Source of the DNA: Anastrepha obliqua
Lineage: Eukaryota; Arthropoda; Insecta; Diptera; Tephritidae
Length of the DNA stretch: 64,000 nucleotides
Assembly (NCBI RefSeq): GCF_027943255.1
Contig: NC_072893.1
Coordinates: forward strand, 133,733,784-133,797,783
Direction of reading: 5' to 3'
The position numbers were made by a program, and so were the translations under genes. Below the pieces are notes generated by a model, which searched no databases, was not told the DNA's origin, and was given only the letters and a program-made list of their open reading frames with translations. Shown piece by piece: positions 24,350-37,500 of this stretch (positions are counted from its first letter, which is position 1; every line of letters begins with the position of its first letter).

Positions 24350-25535
24350 ACGTAGTGAGTTTCTAGGATGCATGTCCTTTCCTCTCCAGACGTTGCTGCA
24401 ACAACCTGTTAATGGCTTCTACAAACTACAATCGCAGGCATGTCTGAATAATCCACAGCCGCCAGTATTGTTACAGCATCCGGCCAGTGCTACACACGCC
24501 CAGCACCCACAAAGCCAAACACACCAGACTTCGTGCCCAAAGCCTCACAATCCCAACCACATTCCCGTTCCCGTTCACGTTCAACCACAACTGCAACTGC
24601 AGCCACAGTCGCAGCCTCCACCACAACGCCAACCATTTGTGCCACAGGCGCGTGTTGTCACCGCCACATCTATAATGACCTCAACACTGACGCGCCAGAA
24701 AAGCGAGGAGGATGTTGTGAGTATTGACAGCATGGCTCAGGCGACTGCTGGCAGCAACATTGAGCACCCGATGACACTGAGCCGGAAGGCTTTGCATCAG
24801 CGCGACGCCGACGAAAATCTGTTTTTGCGTTTTCTGGAATTGGATCCGCCCACGGAGACGCCGGCTCCCACAAATGCTGCTAGTGCCCCACCAGCCGCCT
24901 CAAGCGGACGTCGTCTATCAGCCGCAAGCAAACCCGTTGGGCGTACACCCTTCACCATGACCAAGAAATTAACGCGTACCGCCGAACGCGGCTTCGGTTT
25001 CTCCATTGTGTGGACGCATCCGCCACGCGTCGAAAAAATTGAGCCTAGCCTTTCGGCCGATCGGGCCGGCATACAACCTGGCGACTATGTGATTTTCGTG
25101 GATAAACAGAATGTGGTGACGATGCCGGAAGCGGATGTGCTAAACCTAATACGCTCACAGGGCTCCACACTGACGCTGGAGGTATTCAGAAGATCGGGGC
25201 CTGCCGGTGGTATTGGACTAGGTTCTATGCCACCGGCGCTCAGTGTCAGCAGTAGAGGTCATCCAACGGCGCTGGTAATGAATGGCAAAGCTACATCAAG
25301 CACACGTTTAGTGAGTGGTATGAGTGATGAGCACCAGTCGATTGCAGGAGGCACTGCGCAGTTACTGCGACGCGTTGGCGCGGCAAGCGCAATGCCGATA
25401 GTATCAACAGGGCCGACAGCAACGGTTGCCGCAACGAATGTGCGTCCGTCCACAGCCTGCTCAGGTGGCACCACCTCGTCAATTGAGGCGGCAAAGCGTC
25501 GTCTGCATCTGCCGCAGGTCACCTTCAGTAAGGAG
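24350..25535 (+). CDS. RhoGEF exon 1 of those seen: Gln/Pro-rich region and PDZ domain
   Basis: The acceptor AG is at 24348-24349 and the donor GTAGGC at 25536. The exon starts with the third base of a codon, so at least one coding exon lies upstream unless translation begins at the internal ATG at 24372 (MSFPLQTLLQQ). After a His/Gln/Pro-rich stretch (24480-24650) and TLTRQKSEEDVVSIDS comes the PDZ domain at about 24951-25194. It has the carboxylate-binding loop ERGFGFSIV, then SADRAGIQPGDYVIFVD and VLNLIRSQGSTLTLEVFRR. The exon ends in phase 0 (VTFSKE). Confidence 0.88.
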
Positions 25536-28500
25536 GTAGGCAAAGGCGTTATTGTCTAAAAGATCTGGAGACAGTATGAGTTTGGGGGGTTGAGAAAAAT
25601 GGAATTTACCAGCGCCGAATGAACGAATTTATTTGCATAATTTTAGAAGCCAGATAAGTTTTTGTTTACTTTGATATGTCTGATTTAGATACTTTATTTT
25701 CTCCCTTAATTTCTAATTCTAATTTTTTAACACATTTCCCCATTTTATGCTAAACACAAAGTTGCCTCGACTGACGCTCGAAACAGAGTGAAAAAGTTAG
25801 ATTTTTGGGAAGCCAAGCTATATAAATTAAAGATTTAGGGCCGATTCCTCAATGTCCCATCATCATCTGTTATATTTATCGAAGCTGTTGTTGTTGGATT
25901 GAGTAGCAGATAGCGAATGCAACTCATTGTGAAAGCGAGTTTTTGTTATTTTTGAGATAGTAGGACGCATTTCACTTATCTGGTCATTGAGAAATCTACG
26001 ACTTGTAAGCCATAAGTTAAGCCTCACTGTTTATCAAAGCAAGGCAAACAAGTAAAATTTGATTATAAAGACAGTGATTCAACAACGTTAAACAAATATT
26101 AAGAATCTTCATAACACTTATATGGACAAAAATTTTTCCAGCTGATGCTTGAGAAATTTAATTTTCTTTTGCTTATTTTAAAACTTATATTGAGAACATC
26201 ATTATTGGCTACGTGCAACTATTCATAATATTCCAATAAAAAAAACAAATATGAAGGAATGTTGAGACATACAACTAAATTTTTTAAAGACATCCGTAGA
26301 AACAATCGGATTTCTTTTTTTATGTACTGGAAATTAATGTGATTCCAATTTAGCTATATAATTTATGCATTATTCTTACATTCCGCTGATCTTTACATTT
26401 TTGTTTAAGTTTATGTGTTTCAGTAATTTTGTTCAAATTATTATTTTTGTATGTATTTAATTCGTTGTATATTTGGAAAATGCTGCTATGTTGACAATAA
26501 ACGCTTCTTTGAATTTAATATTATAAAAGAATCGATTTTTTTTTTGAATGTGTTTAGTTCTCTTACGTCCAGCCCATCGTTCGCTTTGTAAATTCTTGTA
26601 TGTCCACAGCCTTTTACACAATTCTCCTATCTTCCTTCAGTCCATTGGCCCCATCACCGACAATCGTCGTCGTTTACTTCTGCAGCTGATCAGTCGTGAA
26701 CAGAACTTCATTTTGGCCCTAAACTTTGGCTTGCAACGTTTCGTGCAGCCGTTGCAGGATCGCAAAGATCTAATTTCGCCAAACGATCATCGAACACTCT
26801 TTCAGAATATCGATGAGCTGTTGCGCATCTCCGAGGATATACTAGAACAACTGTGCAACGATGATCAAGAGCCACAAATGAATTTTGCGTCGCGCGTCTA
26901 TCTCTCGAAAACCACAGCCATTTGCGCAGCCTACAAAAAGTACTGTAATGGTATCAAGCGAGCCGATTGTGTACTGGTAAGCACTGCCGCCACACAAGGC
27001 AATTTATGGCAAGCATTTTGCCCTATTAACGCTCTATTTTCTATCTTCTTTGTAGGTAAATAAATCTCGGCAGATGGGCTCAGAGTTTGTTGCTTTCATA
27101 ACCGAACCGCAAGTGCCACGCAAGCGTCCCGATCTCACAATGTTCATCCACAGACCTTTACAGCATTTCCGTGAGATATTGAAATTAATGCAGCTACTCG
27201 CTTCTAACTGTCACGTCGATACAGAGGAGCACAAGAATTTTACAACTGTAATTGCCGAGCTCCAGGCTGCCTATCGCGAGATTACTGTTAGCAGTGGCTT
27301 AATGGAGCCACTAGGCGAAGGCCGACCTTTGCTCACGTTGCAAGATCTCGAGTCCCGCATGGTATTCACGAAGTGCAAACCATTCACGCTGGCTGTACAG
27401 GGCCGCCAGTGGATTTTTGGTGGTGATCTGTCACGCGTGGAAGGCCGCTCCGTGAAACCTTACTGGACCTTGCTCTTTAGTGACATCATCGTGTTTGCAA
27501 AGGTCAGCCGAGACCGTGTTTTATTTATAACCGAGGAGCCTATCCCAATCGCGAATATTGTAGATTCATGCTTTCACATGCGCAAGAAAAGTAAGTAAAG
27601 GCGTACTCCCTTCAATAGAGTTTGATGTTAACTGCATTTCTATATTTTGTTACAGCCACGGAGTTTCGACTTACAATTGATCCAAACGGACGTTTGGCTG
27701 AGAGCCCAACGGGCTATTGTGCTCCGGATTTGACTCGGACACCGAAGAAGAGTGCACGCCGTAAGAGTCTGCTGCTGCGCGCGCCATCTTTGGAGCTAAA
27801 GGCTGTCTGGCAAAACCTTTTACAGCGTCAAATGTATATTTGTGTTTCGAATTTCTGAAAATTTCCTATCTAGTGATAACGATTTTTTCGTAGTTTCCTG
27901 GTGAATGCTGCGCTTGGCTCGACCCCGCTTTCCAGTCCACTGGATTCTCCCGATGTGCTCAACACCTTGGTGCCACTTAGTGATATTGGCCTCGCGTCCG
28001 CATCCATAGGCTCGGTAAAGCACTCATCCATGGACAGCATCAACGTAAAGAACAGCCAGCAACAGGTGCGTTTATTACGTCATAGTAGTCAATTGGCCAC
28101 CGGCGATTCTTATGAGAACCTACAACGTCTCGCAAGTACACTAGTCTCTTCGCGCTGCAGCACACGCATGACCCAAACCACGCACACCGCTTCCTGTTCC
28201 TCTCAAACCGCATCGCCGGCACGCCATACGCTCACTGGCTGTCTTGGGGGTGTCGGCGGTGGTGGCATAGCTGGTATTGGCGGCTTTACGGACAGCGCGC
28301 CCTCCTTGCGTTCACTTACACTCACACGTCGGCACTTGATCGCTCAGCAACTAGACGCACGCCCACTGGCCGCTGCGCGCGCCTATAACTCGAGTACAAA
28401 CAACTCCAGCAATTGGCTCAGTCTCAGCGGCAGCAGCCTTAACACGCAAACGCTCTGTTCGGGCGAACATTTGCCATCCTGCAAGTGCCTCACCGCTATT

Positions 28501-31500
28501 CCGGAAGCGGCATGTGAGGCCAGCACTGTCGATGCCAAACATGACATCGATACATTTTTCCTGCAACAACGTTGCGCCGATGGCGGTGAGCGGCTGCTCT
28601 TGATCGACGGCCAAGGGCGCTATTGTGTAACTACCACAGCGAAAACTAGTGCACGATCGACTCGCCGAAGTGATAGTGCATTGCAAATGACGCCAGCGCC
28701 AACGTCCACGCCAGCGCGTAGTGTACGTAGCGCCGTCACAGCTTCCACAGCCAACCGACCACCCAAGTTACTTGAGTTCTCGCTTAGTTCTGTGGGTCGT
28801 TCCTTTATCGACGAGACCGATGTGGCACGGCCAAATGACTCCCAAAACGCTTCACTGACGACACCTGACACGCCTACACCGAACATTTCACCCTCCTCGC
28901 AGCCATGTAACTCTGATGCATTCTCCAATGATTTTGTCCCAACGCAGAACATAAAAACACAAGCACTTGAAAACCCCAACAAAGCGGATTCAAACTTCAA
29001 CTCAGACCTGAAGACTAATAACTCCATTATCGCAAATATGAACGGGAAAGCAGGAAAGAAGAAAGAGCGTACAAACTCATTATCCGCAAAGGGCATACCA
29101 CTAGCTGAATTCGGGGGCTCTTGGGACCTACTAGAGTTAGATATGAACCTGCAGGACGTGAATATAGACCCTTCCTATGACACGGATGTGGAGGAATGCA
29201 TCTTTATGGGTGACGAGCACGAGGTGGACGAAGATGACGAAATCGATGTGAGTGTCGCTGTAGACGATCCCTTTGGCGTACTGCCGACAAAGCCAACCCC
29301 ACCGGACTCGCTGGATCTGTGATTTGACTTCTGGCTGGAAGATGCAGGTGTGTGTGGCGAGGACGACGAACTGGACATTGAGGGCAACGGAGATGACGAA
29401 GACTTTGTGTGCCAAATCGAGTACCAAGTGTTGAGCAACTAAATTATAGACTTGAGTGAAAACCAAACAAACGTATTGACAAATCGAACAGCGTAACTAA
29501 ATGTATTTATGCACATATATACATACTGGTTTTACATGCATTAGGCCACTCCGTTTGTATGTGTACCAAAATGCGTCCAAGACTTTTATGAATTACGAGC
29601 TTATTCTGTGGTTGGTTTTATTTATTTCTTTTCTAAATTTCACCTCAACTACTAAAAAAAATTTAAATTAAAAATTAAAATCAAAACTCTTTAGTAAATA
29701 GTACTGAAATCTCCCCACCGCTACAGTCGACGAATTTTACGCACACCGTGACACGCTCATCTGCAGAACCACCGATTACTCGCGATCACAGATTCAGCGT
29801 TTGCTTACGCTCACCTGCACGCTTCACATGCCATACCCGCAATGCTGCATTGAAACAACACCAGCAAGTGTATTTGTTATCCTTGGTGCTGTTTTCGTTG
29901 TCGCTGTTGTTGTTGTTGTTTTCGTTCCCTTAACCCAGCCCATTTTAACTTTGACAGGTACTTCATTGCGGTCAGCGCTTGTGTGCAGCGTTGTGCTGTG
30001 CGCGGCATACACCCTCGTCCACCCCAAATGCGGGTGTCCAGCAGGTTTTCGTCCAAACACAGCCGTAGCGGTAGAAATATATTACAATTCTCATGTAATT
30101 TTGGTTGCTAAGTCACATACGTCTGAAGCGCTTAGAGTAGTGGAGTTTAACTCAAGAAAGGAAAAACCCAAAGAAATTTGATTGCTCAAACTTAAATTTG
30201 TTTTTCGAGTACTTGTAAGCAAACCTGTATTAAGACACAAGAAGCTACACAGTAGTTAGTCGTACCGCATAGGGAGCACATAGAAGTAGGCTCAAATTGC
30301 AACTAAATATGGTTTCGGCTTGATTCCTTATTTGTCCCGCTGTGCATTTGCTACATCAGTAAGTGTTTTTCGTTTGAAAAATGGAAAATTGGTAATGATG
30401 GCACAAAATGCGAATGCGCAAAAAAAAACCAAAAACAAATTTTTTCGAAACAATTTGTGAAGTAGAAATAAATGTAAGTCAGTCATTTTTATTTGTTGTT
30501 GTGTTAACAAGTAAGTAGTTATTCAAAAACGGTTGTTACTCGTTAAGAGTTTTTGTAATTAACAAAGTTGTAGAAAGTCTTTAGTTTTAATTAGAAAGTA
30601 CATTAGCGAGTAAGTGGTTGAAATTGGAAATTTTATTAATTCTAATTGGCGAAGGAGGCCATAGTCATACCAATGCGTACGTTTGTATATCTTCCAAGTA
30701 TTGCAAAAGTTACTAGTAGTTATAAAATTATTTTATTTAGCTAAAATAGTTAATTGTAGAGATTTATTACCGGAGCTTTGAGCATTTATATAAAAAATAA
30801 TACATTTAGAACTTCTCCTTCTATCGTCTGGTTTCTGGTTTACAAATTAGTTTGCAAGAAATTTAAAACGAAGCCCGTCATCGTATGTACAATTTGAATT
30901 CATATATCAAAGATTATTTGTGTTTTTATATTTAGCAGTAGCCTATAAATAGTAGTTTGGACGACATCACAAGACACCTGAGAAGAAATTAATATAGTGA
31001 ACGGCCAGACCTGGCTTACCAAGAGCTTTCTTGCTGTGTACTGGCCGTGAATACCTCACAAGTTCTCGCAGCCCAAAACGTAGAACAAGACATTATTAAT
31101 TATTCTGTAGAAGTTTTATAATCAAACGTTAAATTGTTCAATCTTTGAGAAAGGGCAATCAAAACTTAGTGCACTGGTCTATTTGAAACAAGCTTGAGAA
31201 AATTTTTAGTTAATAAAAAGGGCAAAATAGTATAAACAGAAGATTTTAATTAAGAAAAAACATGAATTTGGCTGAAGCTAAAGGTATCCGCTTTAACTTG
31301 CAAATATAATTTTGTGATCAGTGTTCAATTCGCATACCGCAACAGCTTACGGAGATTTATATAAAATGCGTACCTAGTCGAAAAATCGGTTTTTGTTAAA
31401 TATTATTTTTTCTTTTGTGTTTCAACATATTGTTATTGCTCCTAAAACTTAAAGTTTAACGTCAGTGAACTGCCGTTCCGCTACGCCTAACAACGCTTCC

Positions 31501-34500
31501 AAACACTTCCCTTTGCAAATGCCAACATTTCTGTTTGATGGCGAAGCTCAAATTTGTTTATAGTTAGTACAAATTTACACAAAAATAGTAAAAAGAATAG
31601 TAATTAAATTTGTGTACGAGTGCAAAATGAAAACAAAAACAGAATAAGAATCAGTGAACAAAAAACTACGCCAAAAAGCGACAATTTGACAAATTAGCTA
31701 AAAATCAGTAATAAGGCGAAAGATAAGAAAAAATATATCCACAGTTTCATAACACACAATTGCATATGTATAAGTGTAAGATAGTAAATATTATACAAGC
31801 AATTTACAATCAATTCTTATCGAATCGAAATTCTGGTAAAGTTCTTCAAATAATTATAATTATATACATATGTAACTACATCGATTTTTGAATTATAAAG
31901 AAACCAAACTAGCTCTAGTCTAGTCGCTCTGCAAGGTTCAATAATAAACTAAATATCGCTGCAAGTTTCACTAGTAAGCAATACATAGCATACTATACAT
32001 TCCAAGGTACGTAGTACATAGGCACACAATTACGAATACGTAGAAATACATGTACTACCTACTCCTTAGATAAATTCACACATGTATTTATATATACCTA
32101 TAGTTAAAATATTGTAGCATAATTACTTATAACTTTGCAGTTACATAAATGCATTCAGACTAAATTATTGATAATTAAAAAGAGATTTTCATTCATCGTA
32201 ACTTATTTTGCTGTAGCTTATAGCCTAAAGGTCGAAGAAGAAGTCAAGTAATGGAAATTAAAATTGAAATAATAAAAATATATGAATTAAAATAAAATAA
32301 AAATATGGTTCTTTGAATAAAAACGCTTGTGAATTTATTTCGTCGTTTTGAGTGATGTTTTTCAGTTTCCGCTGCTGTTCACTTTTCGTGCCTCCCCTTC
32401 ATTTCGAATTTATGATTTTCTTTACCAAATAAACCTCTTGATTGGTATTTTCCAAAAAGCACTTAATTATTTGATTATTTCTGATCTGCTAATTTTGCTG
32501 TCGTTGCATTTTAGTTATTTATAATAATTTTTCCGAACAAAATTGCATAAACTCTTAATTCCTACTTTACTTTAAAACAAAAAAATTAAATCAGGCATTA
32601 AAATAACTGAAAAAAAGAAAAAAATCACCTAACTAAAATCGAAAGTTGTGATGGACTCTGTTTCTAATTTGAGTTACCAAAACTATATATTGAGCACTTA
32701 CGCAGAAATACCTTTCTTACTCCTTTTTTAATTTCGCGCGCAACTCTTCTGTCAACCGTCATTGCCAAATTCGTATTCAAACATATAGCTTTGCTATCTT
32801 CTAAATATTATTTGTTACAAGCGTTTTTAATCAAAGATTAATATGTCATATCAATTCTATATTCGTAGCCATTTGTATTAGACCTTTGAATTATGGTTTT
32901 TGTTTTTTCAAGTGCAATATTTTGACCTTAAAGGGTTATGCAAAGTAACATTTTTGATTTTTTTATTGAAAACAAAAATGGCTGACTTGCACCAAAAAAT
33001 GAGACCATCACAATTTTCCATTTTAGAACAAAAATCAGCGATTTAGCGAAAGCAAGTTCGTTTCTTAAGTCTTTTGTTTATTAGAAACCATATTTTTTTG
33101 TTTGGATTTAATGTTGGAGGCGTCTCAATGTTGTGATAGTAAAACAATACAAGTTATGCTTTTTTACGGTCGTTTTGAAACACAAAATGATCGTGAAAAT
33201 ATTTTTTTGTATTTCCTTTTCCTTTTGTTGTAACTTTCACTCCCACATCTCCAAATGACTATGAATGTGTGCATTTGTATTGTTTATGCAGCAGAAACGT
33301 CTCTCGAATGCATCGGATCAAATTGAAATGCTCATCGATGAGAAGTGTCGCATCCTGAACAAGACTGGAACCTCCAAGTCTAATGCACTTCACCTGGCCA
33401 ACTGGATGAAAGGTCAACTGGACAAGCAGCAGGAACAGGCGCGTTTGGCTGCGCAGCGTTCGCGCGAAAACATCAGTCATGAGGATGAGCACCTATTATA
33501 CCCGGAGAGCGATCAAGATGAGCGTATCACGTTTTGGACTCGCCAACAACTGGAGAAGCGTACCAAAGAATTAAATTTAACCAAGGAAAACGGAAATATG
33601 AAGACCCGTCCGAATTTCGGTGGCAAGCGTCTCAGCGGCGTCGAGGAGCTTAGTATGAGTGACGCCTACTCGGAGAACGTAAGCCAGCTAAGTCAATCCC
33701 ATAGTACCACTTCGGATAGTCAGGTAAATTTCGGTTTGGTTTTGCACGCTCACATAATATAGAATACTAGGTGAAGCACTTCACTGAAGCTTTTGTCTTT
33801 CGCTCATGCTTCTCTACTCATTGCCAGATCACGGTACGCTCTAGTCCCATTGTGCTTGATAAGCTAGCCGTCTGCCGCCATTGCCATAAGAACTGTCAGC
33901 AAGCGGCTATGTCGCACCTCGCGGCCATTTCCACCTCACAAACGCTCCCACCCGCTATAGGCTCGGTAGCCAATGAAAATACTACTGGTGTTGGTGGATG
34001 TGGCAGTGCCCTGGTGTGCACCTCACTTAAGGTGCAGCATAGCCAATCGTCACCTAATCGTTGCTGCAGGCTCAATGGCAACGTCAGTCAGGCGGGCAGC
34101 ACCACCAGTATATCATCGAGTACCATTACGGGCGACCAACCAAGCGAACACTCATCCAAGGTAATGGCTAGTAGTAGTAAACGTGAGACTGGAGACACGG
34201 AGAGTGATGTGGCTCAACTAATCACTGACGATCTTTCGCAATCAGAGGCCACGGACGACAGCATTGGTGGGATTCCAAGCAGCAGCAGTGGCGTCGCCGG
34301 AGCCGACGAAGCACGACGACTACTCACCAACAGCTTCAGTAATCTACGAGTTTTAGATGAGAAGCATGAGGCACGGAAGTTGGATGGACAGCATAGGCCA
34401 CAGGCTGGAACGCGAAGTCAGGATTCTAGACAGAATCATCAAACAGCATTAGTGAATGGATATTGCTCGTCGAATTTATCTGGTGGTGATGAGAGCATTA

Positions 34501-37500
34501 GTGTCAAGGCGAGTAGCGATAAAAAGCTGCAACCACAACCAAGAACATACCGAGTAACGCTACAAACGGCTACCGAGGAAACCACAAAGGATACTGCTGA
34601 TAAAAAGGTGAAAACTACTGTCACGATTACTGAAACAGCACAAATTATACGTACACAGGATCAAAATTCCGAACACGAACATGGGCATGAACGATCTAGG
34701 ACGGCCGATACACCAACAAAAAGTTCCAGGTCGCCGCATACGCCACTCACACCAAAGTCGCCAAAATCGCCAAAGGCACCTGGCACTCCATCATCATTTT
34801 CGCGGTTTACCCCTTGCAACTGTCAATGCAGACCCGCTGATTTTGAGAATACGACACTCAGCCCAGATGAAGTGGAGCAGCAGACATGCAAACTAATTGA
34901 ATCTCCGAAGCAGTCACCACAAATACCACGGCAACTGCAGCTGCAGAAAGCAATGGAGAGTTTAAGTAATACCCAAAAGAAGCGTTGCAAGTGCATTTGT
35001 GGTGCACAGTCCGCAGTCGGAGTAGAGGACGAGCTCTCATCATTTCTGTTTGGGGATTTGTCGGCGAGACAGCTGGGAACAAAGCCAATACCCACGGCTC
35101 CTTTGCCAACACCGACATCAGTTGGTGCGCCAATTTCTATTTGCGATGCCAACTTCTTGCCGACTATCGCCGTAGTTCCGCCCACACCTGAAGCGACTCT
35201 CACAATGACCTCCACCAATGTGTGGGATAACAGTGGAACGAATTTAGCAACTAGCACAGCCACACAGAAACAATTAAGTAACATGCCGCGACAGGCTGTC
35301 ATTGAACATATACCCGAGGATTCTTGTGATGAGTCACCCCTAGACGAGGAGCCGCCATATCGACCGATGAGCAATGCCTTACGACGGTACGGCACAATGT
35401 CCAGCCTTGAGAAATTGCCCTCTGACGACCGGATGGACGGAGATCTGGACGAGTTAGATAATGACGACGACAATGGAAATGACAAAAACGAAGTGGCCGA
35501 CGATGAAGAAGATTATGATGATGATCTAGACGACAAGGCACGCGCGGACGCGGTGGATCACGCGAAAGAAGCAACACAGTCCACTACGTGCACATTCGAA
35601 GATGTGGCTAGCGGGTCATGTGTACTGGTTGGTGGTGTCTGGACAAGCCGAACGAGTGGGCTGGCTGGTGGCAACAAAATGTCTTTTTTCGAAGAGTCAC
35701 GCGCATTCATCGACAAATACCTAGGCAGATGGAATCAAGACCAGACAACGTCCTCGCCCGCGGTCACTACTTCCGAAACCGATGAACAAGCTGACGAATG
35801 CACCTCGGGTGCAACCTCCGGCGAGGAGGTGTGGGGTACCCCAACCAGTGGCGGAGACAACGACGACATGCACCTAGTCAACTCGGAAAATACGTACTCG
35901 GTAAGGGACTTGGGAAAACCCTTATGAGACTTTGAAAAACACTTCTGAATACAATTATAATCACTTTTTAGTCGCCAACGAAATCGAGCAACTCGCTAAA
36001 TGATGATGACGACACGGAGTTGATGATGGACGAGTTACTTATGGCCCCGCCGATGACGGCCAGCACAATACGAGGACTGTTGCCACGGTAAGCCGCTTTG
36101 AGTTTCAAGTAATTTCGATTAGTCGCAGATATCACAAAGATTAACTTAATTAGATATGAAGTACTTTAACTGAAATGGTGTAGTCCCATTAGTGCTAATT
36201 TTAGACAAATATCAGATTAGAAAGTAAACAAGAGTAATTTTTAATGTTCTCGCTTTCTTCAAAAAATATTCCAGTTGCATCCAGGTTTACACATTTCAAC
36301 ACATATCTAAATTTTAATGCGCCCAAAATATATAATATGTATTAGATAAGAAAATGTACTTGTTGAGTTGCAGGACTTTGATTGTTAAAACTCGAATAGA
36401 AATCGTATATATTTGTGTAAAGTATGCCATATTGAATTCAACCATAACATATTAGGTGTAGAGAAATTATGTATAATTATATAAGAAGGCTTCCAGGTAC
36501 TCCCTCAAAGCCTTCTCAAGCCATCGTAGGCGTAATTTCCAGAACTCTCGTTTAATGTAGACTTTTATTAAATATTAATTTAGATTTAATTTCTAGAGTT
36601 TTGTTTATTGGGTATCGGAACAATCACTAGCTTTTAATTCTCATTGTTTTTTCGACTATAATTTATATCATTCACACCATTTTGAAATCATCAATTTAAA
36701 TATGAAACAAAAAATCAATTCATAAACGCTGTAGACGTCGCTTAGAGCCACTTTTCGAGGAGGAAACAGAAAGCGACGAAGAGAAAACCCAGCAGGGAAG
36801 TGAAGATGTTAAAAAGGTGGGTCGGCTTTTCAAGTTTGCATGCCTAGAAACAACTTTTGAGGTTTCGTTGGTCTTGTTAAAAATACGTATATGTAAATGT
36901 TCACTTAATCAATTCACATTTTACTGCTTTCGATTTTCTTGCAATCGTTTGTTAAATAGTTGGCAAATATACGCTATTACACGTTGCAAATATCTATCGT
37001 ATCAAACACTTTGATTTTGAATACAATATATTAGCCTTATTATTATGTACATTCATCACCATTATTGTTCGCTTTCATTCAATTTCTTTCTTCTTTTCTC
37101 CATTACTTTTGTTTCTTTTCATATTTCGTGTTCTTCATGCTTTCTGTTGCCCATTGATGTATGCACTCACGTTGCCATTTTGCCATATTGACAATGCGCC
37201 ACGTTATCAATATGTTTTGTGTATGTATGTACGTATGTGTATGTGTTTTGGTATTCTAGAAAGTCGTAGTGCGGCTGGTGAAGCTCTAGCACAGCTTGCA
37301 ACAGTGCCAATTTATACAAATCAACAAATGACATTTGTGACATTCCCTCTTCGCTAAATGCGACAAATCAAACAGCAAATTACGTTGTCCTGACAACAAT
37401 ATGAAAATATCTGAACAAGCAAAACAAAAAAAATTAAAACAAAACGATTACTGGAATTGGCTTCCGCAAACTCTCAAAAAGTTTAACCGGACTCCCAACC

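Noticed and set aside
28620..29096. 158-residue minus-strand open frame in the exon 5 extension
   Set aside because: Antisense shadow of the plus-strand coding sequence.
34823..35485. 220-residue minus-strand open frame inside RhoGEF exon 7
   Set aside because: Antisense shadow of a coding exon with balanced base composition; no domain or promoter.
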